In this document: positions 19,201 through 28,001 of the stretch, one piece after another | Numbering within the stretch: position 1 is the first letter of the stretch | How the letters are laid out: every line of letters starts with the position of its first letter | NCBI RefSeq assembly: GCF_002154225.1 | Contig: NZ_MTSE01000004.1 | Span: 310,001-374,000 of the forward strand | Source of the DNA: Hymenobacter crusticola | Lineage (GTDB): Bacteria > Bacteroidota > Bacteroidia > Cytophagales > Hymenobacteraceae | DNA length: 64,000 nucleotides | Reading direction: 5' to 3' | Notes under the pieces: generated by a model | What the model saw: only the letters and a program-made list of their open reading frames with translations | Databases searched by the model: none | Told to the model about the DNA's origin: nothing | Translations under genes and position numbers: made by a program

Positions 19201-20226
19201 AAACTTCGGCGTTTGGTTGGGCTGGCACTGCCGGGATACCAGCTGTACCTCGCGGCGTGTGGAGCCGATCAGAACTTCAACACCGTTGATGGTGCGGTAT
19301 TCTTTCACCTCTACGGCGACTACAAAACGCCCGATAACCGCAGCCTGGTAGCGGCTTAGGCCAGTACTCGCGTTCAGCGAAGCGTAGTTGCCGGGGCCCG
19401 ATCCAAACGGCGTGGTAGCGCTGTAGCCAGCATTATAGGTCACGGTGTTTGGTAGCGAAAAATTGGTCGGCGAACCAGTTGAGCCGCTGTAAGGTGTGCT
19501 AAAAGAATAAATTAGCCGGTCGCCGTCGGGGTCAACCGCGTTGTTTAGGAGCAGGCTCGTATCGCCCTGGCAAATCACCACCACGGCCGTGTCGGAGAAA
19601 GTAGGCGAGGAGTTCGGCAGCAGGGGTGGGGCCATCTCCACATAGATGGTCTGATTTTGCTGATCGGGATTTCGCAGGTTTGCAATGTCAGCGTTGCGGG
19701 TGCCGTCGCTATACACAGCGTAGTAGCCCTGAAAGGACAGGGGCAAATCGATGTCTGCTTCGTAGCGGCACAGACGTACCTTAGGTTGAGCGCTGCCTGA
19801 GGTAGTACAGCCGCCGGGCGTGGGGGGCGTGATAGCAGGGTTGGCTACGCGTGGCAGCCGGAAAGTACCGTTCGGTTGCAGCTCGTTTTGGGTAATGCTT
19901 ACGCCGCAGCCCGTTTGTATTGACGTGTACACGGGATTGCCTTGGCCGCTGTTGATGCGGTTGCCGGAGGCTTTGTCGTAGAGGCTAACGAAAATATTGC
20001 TCCGTCCGTCAGGCACGTTGGAGAGGTTCGTGCCCGGCGTACAATCCGAATTGATATAGATTAAAGCCGTAATCCGATAGCGGTACAGTGTATTATTTGC
20101 CGGGCTAACCCCTAGGTAGCGGTAGCTGATGTCGCCCCCGATAAGATGAGAAGCGGCAGCGGGTACCACTTGCACAATCAGTAAGACCAACCACGCCACC
20201 AAACTGCGCAGTAGAAGTTTTTGCAT
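16255..20226 (-). CDS. Giant multidomain surface protein with type B T9SS sorting domain (gliding-motility C-terminal)
   Basis: 1323 residues from the ATG at 20226, which opens a clear signal peptide (MQKLLLRSLVAWLVLLIVQ...AAAS). The central part contains about eight repeated Ig/PKD-like modules with recurring YQW.V.GG.I..GQGTN.I.V.W patterns (for example near residues 500, 740, 835 and 1010). The C-terminus (NIITPNGDGVNDV, FTIFNRWGKEIY, GVYYYVFKLADG) is the CHU_C/type B sorting domain of the type IX secretion system. It is probably exported to the cell surface as an adhesin or structural protein; no enzymatic domain is visible. It is followed on the same strand by another T9SS protein. Confidence 0.85.
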   Translation of the reverse strand: MQKLLLRSLVAWLVLLIVQVVPAAASHLIGGDISYRYLGVSPANNTLYRYRITALIYINSDCTPGTNLSNVPDGRSNIFVSLYDKASGNRINSGQGNPVYTSIQTGCGVSITQNELQPNGTFRLPRVANPAITPPTPGGCTTSGSAQPKVRLCRYEADIDLPLSFQGYYAVYSDGTRNADIANLRNPDQQNQTIYVEMAPPLLPNSSPTFSDTAVVVICQGDTSLLLNNAVDPDGDRLIYSFSTPYSGSTGSPTNFSLPNTVTYNAGYSATTPFGSGPGNYASLNASTGLSRYQAAVIGRFVVAVEVKEYRTINGVEVLIGSTRREVQLVSRQCQPNQTPKFTAPTLATRSFTIEEGQSVNFNLASTDADGNPITLRVNSVLLDGAGGFDASFAGQPGVVQPGNVTGTASVTGTGGSVNGQFVFNSKCGNARLAPYDVVVTATDVTCGAKSVSEVFQVTVVKAASPASLTGDNTICDRSAAYTYTAGGASAGTYQWRVYGGAIQGASTGNTVQVRWNTIGTGRITVRSLSSQGCLSDSVSRMVEVRPVELTITPSASSICLGSDATLTVAGGLNYTWTGGGQTFSGSSITVSPTQTTTYTVTSTNGQCTGTRQVVVTVNAAAVANAGPDATLCADKRIRLGTPALPGLSYQWSPVANLNSATDAQPLLTAINTTASPLTLTYTVTATAAGGCTAISTVRITVNPRPATDSINGTASVCPTVQGVTYSIRNPRNTAYQWVVAGGSIASGQGTNTITVNWGDTNANASVKAFTLNSFGCSSDTIALPVRINRQLATARPTGPLSVCQADGLFTYQTLYTNGSAYAWQVIGGTQVSTNLASVQVRWNQVGVGKIVVTETSNPSAAIRCLGQSDTLYVNVLPSPSANLALSGPDRVCASSGTISFSLPGAASSKYQFALNGTALASTTSTAIFTTPAAGTYTLTARETNASGCAGPVYTKQFIVDPTPAPVTINGPRSVCPENLSGLRYSVTGLAGSSFQWTIGGGTVVSGQGTNGIVVNFTAGTAAKTISVTETSSFGCNSAINTLTVTPDNVSLNLQLASVDAQSDTKINLNLAAISNAGNGNRINILRRDAGSTGAYMNVGNVANTAATFSDTNADADAQAYQYQLQLTNACGTVLSSTEHTTVRLEAVATPGQGGRDEGRVTLRWNAYLGLSITQYAIYRRVDGGAEELVQTVPATSGTQYTQELITGAQGFNQCFRIRAVSSVANLGPSLSNEACVEFENPLAFYNIITPNGDGVNDVVYIDNVQLYPGNTFTIFNRWGKEIYSTSNYRNTWGGEGASAGVYYYVFKLADGTKKKGWFEIVR

Positions 20227-20302
20227 AGAAATAAACAAGTAAGAAACTAAGAAGAGCACAGACCGCGTCGCAGGATGAGTCTGGGCGTAAGCAAAGAAAT
20301 GG

Positions 20303-22528
20303 TTAATCGCGCATTATGCGGCGCACGGCCGTGTGCCCGCGGCTGTCCTGCAGGTGAATCAGGTAAAGGCCCCGCGGCAAAGCAGAAAGATCTAGTTCCG
20401 CGTCGCGGGCGGGGGTAAGCTGAAGAGTTGTGTTGAGTACGCGGGCACCTAGCACATTTTTCACCGTGGTAGTGTAGAAACCGGCAGCACTCGCCTCGGC
20501 TAGGTGCAAGTGCAGCATTCCGTCGGTGCTAGGGTTGGGGAAAAGCGTGAGAGCAGGTAAGCTGCTCGCTTCCGTAGTGGCCGTGGTGGTACTAAGCACC
20601 ACTGAGTAGTCTTCGGTTTCCGCGTTGGGCTGGCTGGTCAAGCACGCATTCGGCGCATTTGTATTGAGCCGGGCCACCACGCGCATGCGTAGTAGGTTGC
20701 CAGTAAGGTTTGGTACGGTGAACGTGCCGCTGAAAGCTCCCGTGGTGTTAACGTCGGCGATGCGCTCAGCGTTAGAAAAGATGCCATCCTGGTCCCAGTC
20801 AATCCACACGGAGGTAGTGTGAAAATTGGTGAGGTTTGTGGCAACGGTTAGCGTGTAGCTCTGGTTACGCACTAAGGTAATTGTGCGGTTGAGGTAATTA
20901 CCGTAGCCGCCAGCATCGGCACCCGAGATGCTGGTAAACGGCAAGGGCAAAGCAGCGCCTGCTAGGCTCACGCTAGTTATCCAAAATGCATTGTTTGTAC
21001 CATTAGAAGCACAATACGACACACACGGAACACTGATTACTATATAATTAGCAGTCTGAGTGGTGTTGGTGCCGTAGGCATTCGTGGCCTTCAACGATAC
21101 CGTATAGCTACCCGAAGCGGTGTACGTGTGCGAGGGATTTTGCTGGGTGCTGGTGGTGCCATCCCCAAAAGACCACAGCCAAGCAGTGGGTACGTTCTGG
21201 CTCTGGTCGGTGAACTGGACTGGGTTTTGGCAACCTCCTAGCACGTAGTTAGAAGTAAAAGCGGCTGTCGGCGGTTGCGTGCTAGGCAGTACAGTTACGG
21301 TGTAATCTTCTGCTTGCCCGTATTGTAAGTTGGTGCAAGGCCCAAAGTTGGCGTTTACATAATCCGACGACACGCGCAGGCGCAACGGCTGATTTTTCAC
21401 GGCCGTGCTCGGTATAGTGTACGTGCCAGTTGGGTTTGCGCGGTTTAGTGCTTGAAAGATTAGCTCCGTCACCGGATCGAAGCTGCCGTCATTGTTTAGG
21501 TCTAGCCATACACGGGTATCCTGGGCATTGCCGGTACCCGTTGTGATGCTAAGTGGGTATGATCGACCTTCGGTAAGCTGCACTTTGCCCGAGCAGGTAA
21601 AGTCCTCGTACCCCGCTTGCCCAGTCGCGGAGGCTTTGGTCAGCGAACCTAGGGTAAACTGGGTGATGCCGTAGTTGCAGCAATAATCGGTGGTGATAGG
21701 CGTGCAGCTAGCCGCTTTGGGCAGCACGTTGTCGTAGGAGATGTAGTTGCTGCGCGTGCGCGTGTTTGCACCGATGGCATTAGTTGCCGTGAGCGTAACG
21801 GTGAACGTGCCCGGCGTGGTGTAGCAGTGCTGAGGGTTTTGCTGGGTGCTAGTGGTGCCATCGCCGAAGTCCCATAGCCAAGCAGTAGGCCCGTTTAGGC
21901 TCTGGTCAGTAAACTGCACGCACCCTGAGCAGGTAAGAGGTTGAGCTGCCATGAACTCAGCCGTGGGAGCTAGGGGACTGGCGCTTAATGTTACGCTGTA
22001 ATCTTCCGTTTGGGAGTATTGCGGGGTAGAGCAAGGCGTGGGTACTGGCGAATAGACATAATCGGCTGCTACCCGCAGCCGCAGCCGGACACCGGTAACG
22101 GCGGTGGCGGGTAGCGTAATGGTGCCGGTGTGCTGGCCTGTCCCGGTATTACTGTAAATGAGCTCCGAAGTAGCGTTGAGGCTCCCGTCGTTATTTAGAT
22201 CGAGCCACGCCTGCACGGTTTCGGGGGCGGAGGCGTTGGTTTGTACCGTAAAGGGGACGGTGGTACCTAGGGTCAAGTTGGCGTTCTGCGTACAAGCGTA
22301 GTCCTTATAGCCATCGGCCACGCCGGTTGTCGTATTATTAATAGTACCTAGCGTAACGTTGAAGATTCCCATACCAACTGGGTAGTTGGTGCTCGGCGCC
22401 GAGCCAGGCGTGCAGGTACTAGTAGCAGGAGGGCACGTTTGCGCCTGGCTTACGAAGGATACAACTAGTAATAGCAACGAGAATGAATAAGCTGACGCAC
22501 TGCGCCCAATGCGTAAAAATGGAAGCAT
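20303..22528 (-). CDS. T9SS type A sorted protein with GEVED and PKD domains
   Basis: 741 residues with a signal peptide (SYSFSLLLLVVSFVSQAQ). Three GEVED-type modules are recognisable from repeats of WLDLNNDGS or WIDWDQDGIF followed by LR.RV..DYV and Q.EDY.V. Two PKD domains carry WLWDFGDGTTSTQQNP or WLWSFGDGTTSTQQNP. The C-terminus (LPALTLFPNPSTDGMLHLHL ... LPRGLYLIHL) is a type A T9SS sorting domain. Likely secreted and surface-anchored, perhaps an adhesin or a non-catalytic remnant of a peptidase family; no active-site motif is visible. It lies 76 bp upstream of the type B protein on the same strand, so the two may be co-expressed. Confidence 0.85.
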   Translation of the reverse strand: MLPFLRIGRSASAYSFSLLLLVVSFVSQAQTCPPATSTCTPGSAPSTNYPVGMGIFNVTLGTINNTTTGVADGYKDYACTQNANLTLGTTVPFTVQTNASAPETVQAWLDLNNDGSLNATSELIYSNTGTGQHTGTITLPATAVTGVRLRLRVAADYVYSPVPTPCSTPQYSQTEDYSVTLSASPLAPTAEFMAAQPLTCSGCVQFTDQSLNGPTAWLWDFGDGTTSTQQNPQHCYTTPGTFTVTLTATNAIGANTRTRSNYISYDNVLPKAASCTPITTDYCCNYGITQFTLGSLTKASATGQAGYEDFTCSGKVQLTEGRSYPLSITTGTGNAQDTRVWLDLNNDGSFDPVTELIFQALNRANPTGTYTIPSTAVKNQPLRLRVSSDYVNANFGPCTNLQYGQAEDYTVTVLPSTQPPTAAFTSNYVLGGCQNPVQFTDQSQNVPTAWLWSFGDGTTSTQQNPSHTYTASGSYTVSLKATNAYGTNTTQTANYIVISVPCVSYCASNGTNNAFWITSVSLAGAALPLPFTSISGADAGGYGNYLNRTITLVRNQSYTLTVATNLTNFHTTSVWIDWDQDGIFSNAERIADVNTTGAFSGTFTVPNLTGNLLRMRVVARLNTNAPNACLTSQPNAETEDYSVVLSTTTATTEASSLPALTLFPNPSTDGMLHLHLAEASAAGFYTTTVKNVLGARVLNTTLQLTPARDAELDLSALPRGLYLIHLQDSRGHTAVRRIMRD

Positions 22529-22659
22529 AGAAACTGCGGTAGGTGTGTAGAAATAACTGCCTAAATGTACTCACTTAATTGTATACTGTAAGAGGTATAT
22601 ACTTCATTTAACTGCTTATCTACTTGCAGCAAAGTGCTGCTCTACCACAGAAAAGCGGC

Positions 22660-22667
22660 TACTTTTG
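22660..22667 (+). promoter_or_regulatory. Bacteroidota-type -7 box upstream of the SDR gene
   Basis: TACTTTTG fits TAnnTTTG and lies 41 bp before the chosen ATG. No convincing upstream TTG at normal spacing is seen. Confidence 0.4.
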
Positions 22668-22708
22668 TCAGTAAAAGGAGAGTAGCTTTTTCTCCTACAA
22701 AGGCATTT

Positions 22709-23515
22709 ATGAAAGGGAAAGTAGTACTAATAACCGGCGGAACTTCGGGCATAGGCCGGGCGAGTGCTGTCGCGTTTGGGCAGGCCGGGGCGCAAGTAGT
22801 TATCACGGGTCGGGATGCCGCACGCCTGCGTGAAACTGCCCAGCAGCTCACCGACCTAGGTATTCAGCACCATACCGTGCGCGCCGATGTGGGCCTGGTG
22901 ACCGACTCCGAGCGGGCTGTTGCCGAAACCATTGCCACTTTCGGCCGCCTCGACGTGCTGATCAATAACGCGGGTATTTCGATGCGGGCGTTGTTTCAGG
23001 ACGCCGACCTCGATGTAATTCAGCGGCTCATGCAGACCAACTTCTTCGGGACGGTATACACCACCAAGTTTGCGTTGCCCTACATCCAAGCCAGCAAAGG
23101 CTCTATTGTGGGCATCTCTAGTATTGCAGGCTATCGTGGTTTGCCAGGACGTACGGGCTACTCTGCTTCCAAATTCGCCATGAATGGCTTCCTAGAAGCG
23201 TTGCGCACTGAGCTATTGCCCCAAGGCGTGCATGTGCTAGTTGCCTGCCCTGGCTTCACGGCTTCCAACATCCGCCAAACGGCCCTTGCCGCCGATGGCT
23301 CCGCGCAAGGAGAGTCGCCGCGCGACGAGGGGCAGATGATGAGCAGCGAAGAGGTAGCGCAGCATCTGGTGAGTGCCGTGCAGCAGCGCCGCCGCGACTT
23401 AGTACTCACCAGTCAAGGCAAGCTGACCGTATTTCTGAATAAACTGCTGCCTGGTCTCACGGATAAGCTGGTCCTGAATCACTTCCGCAAAGAAGAGAAA
23501 GACTTTAAAGTGTAG
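22709..23515 (+). CDS. Short-chain dehydrogenase/reductase
   Basis: 268 residues from the ATG at 22709, which directly precedes the Rossmann start MKGKVVLITGGTSGIGRAS. An in-frame ATG 75 bp upstream would add an uncharacteristic basic extension and precedes the candidate promoter. NAD(P) binding is shown by TGGTSGIG, NNAG is present near residue 92, and the catalytic residues are the Ser of SSIAGY and YSASK (Tyr-X3-Lys). The protein is a soluble NAD(P)H-dependent oxidoreductase; the substrate cannot be read from sequence. It is likely monocistronic, followed by an imperfect hairpin. Confidence 0.88.
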   Translation: MKGKVVLITGGTSGIGRASAVAFGQAGAQVVITGRDAARLRETAQQLTDLGIQHHTVRADVGLVTDSERAVAETIATFGRLDVLINNAGISMRALFQDADLDVIQRLMQTNFFGTVYTTKFALPYIQASKGSIVGISSIAGYRGLPGRTGYSASKFAMNGFLEALRTELLPQGVHVLVACPGFTASNIRQTALAADGSAQGESPRDEGQMMSSEEVAQHLVSAVQQRRRDLVLTSQGKLTVFLNKLLPGLTDKLVLNHFRKEEKDFKV

Positions 23516-23538
23516 ATACGACAAAAGAATAGCTACTA

Positions 23539-23586
23539 GCAACGGCTCCGGGCCCGCACTTCTGTGTGTGGACCTGGAGCTGTTGC
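23539..23586. terminator. Imperfect hairpin terminator after the SDR gene
   Basis: Left arm GCAACGGCTCCGGG and right arm CTGGAGCTGTTGC form a long stem with several mismatches around a short apex. It lies between two convergent genes and has no strong T-run. Confidence 0.4.
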
Positions 23587-23630
23587 ACTTTCATGAGCTA
23601 GGCTAGCTACTGTTGCTACAAGCAGTTAGC

Positions 23631-24347
23631 TTACTTAATAAGTAGTAAGTCGGAGCGGCGGATATAAGCAGCCTGCCCACGCCATTCTACTTGGTACCAG
23701 ATATCCTGGCGTCCGCGCACAATTAGCCGGTCGCCGGCGGCGGCAGTGGTCAGCCACGCGGCGCCAGCACCAGGCCCCGTCATCAGCGCTGCGTGAGAGC
23801 TAGCCACAATTCCGGTCTGGTTTGGGCTCAGTACATTCAGAAACGCCATGACCAGACCTAGGTAGCAAGCATAGGCAAGCCACCAGCCCCGCGTTACTGA
23901 GCGCCGCCGGATCAGCAAGAGCGTGCCGCTAATAACCGCCGCTATCAGTAACAGCTGCAACAAACGGTAATAATACCGTCGGAACGTAATAATCAGGCTC
24001 TGTCGCCACGAATCCGGGTAGCCGGTTACGCGCTGGTTTTGGGCTAGCTCGGCTATCTTATGCCAAGTAGCGTGGCGTGGCTGACGTGTCTGGGCTAGGT
24101 TTAAGTAGTACAGGGCTGCCGGGTAATGTCCCAGCCCTTCCTGTACGTATGCCATGCGGAGCAAAAGTTGAGGCGAAGCCTGTCGCTCCTGCCGAAAAAT
24201 TTGCCGGTAGAGAGGATAAGCTTGTTCATAAGCACCCGCTTTGAACAAAGAATCTGCTCGAAAAAGTATTTTGCTAACTTTTTGAGCTAGAATGATTTGG
24301 TGAGAAAACGTCCAAAACAATAGAAAAAAACACGTTTTTTTTATCAA
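23631..24347 (-). CDS. Membrane protein with TPR and SH3-like domains (BatE-like)
   Basis: 238 residues from a TTG; no in-frame ATG lies close upstream. The N-terminus is a signal peptide (KKTCFFLLFWTFSHQIILAQ). Two TPR-like helices follow (LFRADSLFKAGAYEQAYPLY, then LRMAYVQEGLGHYPAALYYL). Two membrane segments are at about residues 132-147 (LLQLLLIAAVISGTLLLI) and 157-172 (LAYACYLGLVMAFLNVL). A C-terminal bacterial SH3-like domain (GDRLIVRGRQDIWYQVEWRG) ends the protein. The order TPR-TM-SH3 resembles BatE of Bacteroidota aerotolerance operons, but no other bat gene is adjacent. Function uncertain. Confidence 0.65.
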   Translation of the reverse strand: MIKKTCFFLLFWTFSHQIILAQKVSKILFRADSLFKAGAYEQAYPLYRQIFRQERQASPQLLLRMAYVQEGLGHYPAALYYLNLAQTRQPRHATWHKIAELAQNQRVTGYPDSWRQSLIITFRRYYYRLLQLLLIAAVISGTLLLIRRRSVTRGWWLAYACYLGLVMAFLNVLSPNQTGIVASSHAALMTGPGAGAAWLTTAAAGDRLIVRGRQDIWYQVEWRGQAAYIRRSDLLLIK

Positions 24348-24352
24348 GATGC

Positions 24353-24383
24353 TTGCAGGTTAAATGATGACCCCCTACTTTTG
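24353..24383 (+). promoter_or_regulatory. Promoter of tRNA-Lys
   Basis: TTG at 24353-24355 and TACTTTTG at 24376-24383 are separated by 20 bp, close to the TTG-N19-TAnnTTTG layout of Bacteroidota promoters. Transcription would start about 35 nt before the tRNA. Confidence 0.6.
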
Positions 24384-24424
24384 TGCCCACAATAAAGGAA
24401 CACGCTTCCACAACACAAATAAAC

Positions 24425-24497
24425 GATTCTGTAGCTCAGCTGGTAGAGCAATACACTTTTAATGTATGGGTCCTGGGTTCGAATCCCAGCGGGATCA
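24425..24497 (+). tRNA. tRNA-Lys (anticodon TTT)
   Basis: A full cloverleaf can be drawn. The acceptor GATTCTG pairs with CGGGATC (two G-T pairs), followed by discriminator A at 24497. The D arm is GCTC/GAGC; the anticodon stem is ATACA/TGTAT with loop CTTTTAA and anticodon TTT at 24458-24460. The T arm is CTGGG/CCCAG with loop TTCGAAT. The 3' CCA is not encoded. Confidence 0.95.
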
Positions 24498-24498
24498 C

Positions 24499-24530
24499 AA
24501 AGGGTAGTCAGTAATGACTACCCTTTTTAG
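24499..24530 (+). terminator. Rho-independent terminator of tRNA-Lys
   Basis: A 12-bp stem (AAAGGGTAGTCA with TGACTACCCTTT), loop GTAA, then a T-run, starting one base after the tRNA discriminator. Confidence 0.9.
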
Positions 24531-24736
24531 TTTTTCAGGGGTAGGTAAGCTGTGGGCACGGTGAATGAAAGCGAGTTTGGTGCTAGGTTCAGCACAGAAA
24601 CGCCAGAGTTCTGATAATTTACGGCTGCGAAGAGCACCCCTTAGCCGTATTGTTGAGTCTTTCAGGGAAGTTGCGCTTGCATGTGGTTCATGCCTGGTGC
24701 ACCGTTGGGCTGCATCTTTACCTATACTCTTCTTCC

Positions 24737-27478
24737 ATGGTTGCTCGTCGTTTTGGGTTTGCTGTTAGGTTATCCCCCTCGTTTCGCCGTGTCGGCCTAG
24801 GTTCTAGCTTGCTGCTGGGCAGCTTGGGAGCTTATGCGGACGCCCCCAGCGCCGTCGATCTGCGTTGCGAATACCTAGTGAACCCACTAGGCTTGGATGC
24901 TGCCCACCCCCGATTGACATGGCGGCTGCAGGATACAAGCCGCGGTGCTAGCCAGAAAGCCTACCAAATAGTGGTAGGCACCGATTCGCTACGTGTTAGC
25001 CAAGGCAAAGGAACTGTGTGGAACCCTGGGAAAACGGCTTCCGACCAGCAACGGATTACCTATGCTGGTGCGGCGCTACGTCCGTTTACCAAGTATTTCT
25101 GGCGGGTGCAAGTATGGGATGGTGCCAGCGCGCCAGTAAGCCGGGTAGCTAGCTTCGAGACAGGACTGATGACCATGAAGAACTGGCAGGGCACTTGGAT
25201 CAGCGATACGCGTGACGTAGCGCTGCGGCCCGCGCCTTACTTCCGCAAAGGGTTTGGGGTAGCCAAAAAGATCAAGTCGGCGCGAGCGTACATCGCCGCA
25301 GCAGGCTTATATGAGCTGTTTTTGAATGGCCAACGCATCGGCAACCATCGCCTCGACCCGTTGTACACGCGCTTCGACCGGCGGACGTTGTACGTGACCT
25401 ACGACGTGACTTCCTACCTGAAAGCTGGCCAGAATGCCGTTGGGGTGCTCTTGGGCAATGGGTGGTACAATCACCAGTCGACGGCGGTCTGGTACTTTCA
25501 CGAAGCTCCCTGGCGCAACCGGCCCACGTTCTGCCTCGACTTGCGCGTAACCTACACCGATGGCTCGGTGGAAACCATCACGTCGGGTAGTGACTGGAAA
25601 ACGAGTTTAGGCCCTATCGTATTCAACAGTATCTACACGGCCGAGCACTACGATGCCCGCTTGGAGCAGCCTGGCTGGAGCACCGCTGCCTTTAATGATG
25701 CTCAGTGGAAGCCTGTGATGAACCGGGCGGCACCGTCGCAAAATATTGTGGCGCAAGCCGTGCATCCCATTCGGAACGTTGAAACGATACCTGCTAAAAC
25801 GATTAAGAAGCTCAATGACACAACGTATGTGTTCGACCTAGGTCGTAACATTGCCGGAGTGAGTCAGATTCGAGTGCAGGGCACTGGTGGCACGGTGCTG
25901 CGGTTGAAGCATGGTGAGCGGGTATATCCCGACGGCCACGTGGATCAATCCAATATCGACGTGCACTACCGCCCCACCGACAAACGTGACCCGTTTCAGA
26001 CGGACGTTTTTACGCTCAGCGGTAAAGGGGAAGAAACCTTTAAGCCAGCCTTCAACTACAAAGGTTTTCAATACGTGGAAGTGACGAGTAGCCGACCAGT
26101 AGTGCTAACGACCACTAGTTTGACCGGTTATTTCATGCACAACGATGTGCCAGCCGTGGGGGCGGTAACTTCTTCTAACCCGACGCTGAACAAAATCTGG
26201 CAGGCCACTAACAACTCGTATCTGTCGAACTTCTTCGGCTACCCTACCGACTGTCCGCAACGGGAGAAAAACGGCTGGACTGGCGACGCCCACATTGCCG
26301 TAGAAACCGGCTTATACAACTTCGACGGCATCACCGTGTACGAAAAGTGGCTGGCTGACCACCGCGACGAGCAACAGCCCAACGGGGTACTGCCCTCCAT
26401 TATTCCCTCCAACGGCTGGGGCTACGAATGGGGCAACGGCCCTGACTGGACTAGCACAATTGCGCTCATTCCCTGGAATATTTACCTGTTCTACGGTGAC
26501 ACCAAGCTGCTGGCCGACTGCTACGGCAATATCAAGCGCTACGTCGACCACATCAACGAGCAAAGTCCGTCGGGCCTCACTAGCTGGGGGCTAGGTGACT
26601 GGGTGCCAGTGAAATCGAAGTCGCCAGTGGAGCTGACTTCGTCTACCTACTACTACACCGATGCGCTTATTCTGGCCAAAGCCGCGAAGTTGTTGGGCAA
26701 GTCCGCGGACCACACTTACTACGCTGCCTTAGCCGAGAAAATCAGGAATGCCATTAATGCCAAGTACCTGAACCGTGAAACGGCGCAGTACGGCAATGGC
26801 GTGCAAACTGAATTAAGTGTGCCGCTGTACTGGGGTGTGGTGCCGCCCGAACTGAAAAGCAGAGTAGCCGATAACCTAGCCCGCCGCGTGGCCGCCGACA
26901 ACTACCACCTTGATGTCGGGCTGCTCGGTACCAAAGCCATCCTGAATGCGCTCAGCGAAAATGGTCACGCGGACCTAGCTTACCGGGTGGCTTCCCAAGA
27001 AACGTTTCCCTCGTGGGGTTGGTGGATTGTTAATGGGGCCACAACGCTCTATGAAAACTGGCCCATTGATGCCAAGAGCGACATTTCCATGAACCACATC
27101 ATGTTCGGTGAAATCGGGGCCTGGCTGTACAAAGGCCTTGGTGGCATTCGGCCCGATCCACTCCAGCCCGGTTTCAAAAACACTTTGCTGGCACCGCACT
27201 TTGTGGCGGGGCTCGACCATTTTGAGGCAAGCCACGCTAGCCCGTACGGGCTTATCAAATCGGCGTGGCAGAAAACCGCGACGGGCATTTCCTACGCCGT
27301 GACTGTACCGCCCAACGCCACGGCAACTTTAGTTTTGCCGCTTAGCCAAGGGCAGCGAGTGTACGAAGGTGGTAAGCAGCTAGACCTAGGTTCGCCCTAC
27401 ATTCACCTCGTCAAATCGACGCCAGGCTTCAAGGAATATCACCTTGCCGCTGGCACCTACCAACTCGCCATTCGGTGA
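24737..27478 (+). CDS. Alpha-L-rhamnosidase, GH78
   Basis: 913 residues from the ATG at 24737 (MVARRFGFAVRLSPSFRR), followed by a hydrophobic export segment; an in-frame ATG 87 bp upstream is less likely because it adds a non-signal extension. Modules in order: an N-terminal Ig-like domain (LRCEYLVNPLGLDAAHPRL), the Bac_rhamnosid N domain (ARAYIAAAGLYELFLNGQRI, about residues 180-330), then an (alpha/alpha)6 barrel. The barrel carries DCPQREKNGWTGDAH near residue 510, the GH78 catalytic region, and a C-terminal beta-sandwich. It removes terminal alpha-L-rhamnose. It opens the carbohydrate locus and is followed by a mutarotase gene. Confidence 0.9.
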   Translation: MVARRFGFAVRLSPSFRRVGLGSSLLLGSLGAYADAPSAVDLRCEYLVNPLGLDAAHPRLTWRLQDTSRGASQKAYQIVVGTDSLRVSQGKGTVWNPGKTASDQQRITYAGAALRPFTKYFWRVQVWDGASAPVSRVASFETGLMTMKNWQGTWISDTRDVALRPAPYFRKGFGVAKKIKSARAYIAAAGLYELFLNGQRIGNHRLDPLYTRFDRRTLYVTYDVTSYLKAGQNAVGVLLGNGWYNHQSTAVWYFHEAPWRNRPTFCLDLRVTYTDGSVETITSGSDWKTSLGPIVFNSIYTAEHYDARLEQPGWSTAAFNDAQWKPVMNRAAPSQNIVAQAVHPIRNVETIPAKTIKKLNDTTYVFDLGRNIAGVSQIRVQGTGGTVLRLKHGERVYPDGHVDQSNIDVHYRPTDKRDPFQTDVFTLSGKGEETFKPAFNYKGFQYVEVTSSRPVVLTTTSLTGYFMHNDVPAVGAVTSSNPTLNKIWQATNNSYLSNFFGYPTDCPQREKNGWTGDAHIAVETGLYNFDGITVYEKWLADHRDEQQPNGVLPSIIPSNGWGYEWGNGPDWTSTIALIPWNIYLFYGDTKLLADCYGNIKRYVDHINEQSPSGLTSWGLGDWVPVKSKSPVELTSSTYYYTDALILAKAAKLLGKSADHTYYAALAEKIRNAINAKYLNRETAQYGNGVQTELSVPLYWGVVPPELKSRVADNLARRVAADNYHLDVGLLGTKAILNALSENGHADLAYRVASQETFPSWGWWIVNGATTLYENWPIDAKSDISMNHIMFGEIGAWLYKGLGGIRPDPLQPGFKNTLLAPHFVAGLDHFEASHASPYGLIKSAWQKTATGISYAVTVPPNATATLVLPLSQGQRVYEGGKQLDLGSPYIHLVKSTPGFKEYHLAAGTYQLAIR

Positions 27479-27629
27479 GCAATAGGTCAACTTAGCCGAA
27501 GGCTTATCCTGAAAGCGGTTGCCATTTCTTCGAACAGTCGAAATGACGTATTCTTTATTAGCACAGCCTAACCAGATAGGCGCTTAGCGGTTAGCCGCAG
27601 ACGTACCACCCAGTTTACGCTTATACTTC

Positions 27630-28001
27630 ATGGAATACATCGAGTCTCACTACCCAGCTCAGTTTAAGCGTTATTGCAAGACGCTGACGTTGCAAGACGA
27701 TGCCGCACTAGTTGAGCAATACAAGCAGGCGCACGGACCAAAGGCCGTTTGGCCGGAAATAAACCAAGGCATGCGCGAAGTAGGTATCCTGAAAATGGAA
27801 ATCTACTTGTTGGGTCGGCAACTCTTCATGATTATGGATACTACAGCTGACTTCGACCACGACCAAGCCATGGCGGAGCTAGCATCCAAACCCCGGCAGT
27901 CCGAGTGGGAAACGTACGTTTCGCAGTTTCAGAAAACGACGGCCTCGAGCACAGCCAACGAAAAGTGGCAGCTTATGGAGCGCATCTACGAGCTCAGCTG
28001 A
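27630..28001 (+). CDS. L-rhamnose mutarotase family protein (RhaM-like)
   Basis: 123 residues, cytoplasmic. The family pattern is clear: RYCKTLTLQDDAALVEQYKQ, H in QAHGPKAVWPEI, VGILKMEIYLLGRQLFMIMD, and a C-terminal WQLMERIYEL. Family members interconvert the alpha and beta anomers of L-rhamnose, and some act on L-fucose. Its position between a rhamnosidase and two fucosidases fits either sugar. Homology is firm; the substrate is inferred. No rhaA, rhaB, fucI or fucK is in the window. Confidence 0.85.
   Translation: MEYIESHYPAQFKRYCKTLTLQDDAALVEQYKQAHGPKAVWPEINQGMREVGILKMEIYLLGRQLFMIMDTTADFDHDQAMAELASKPRQSEWETYVSQFQKTTASSTANEKWQLMERIYELS

Noticed and set aside
24425..24530. tRNA-Lys as an integration site of a mobile island
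   Set aside because: No integrase and no second copy of the tRNA 3' end was seen in the window.
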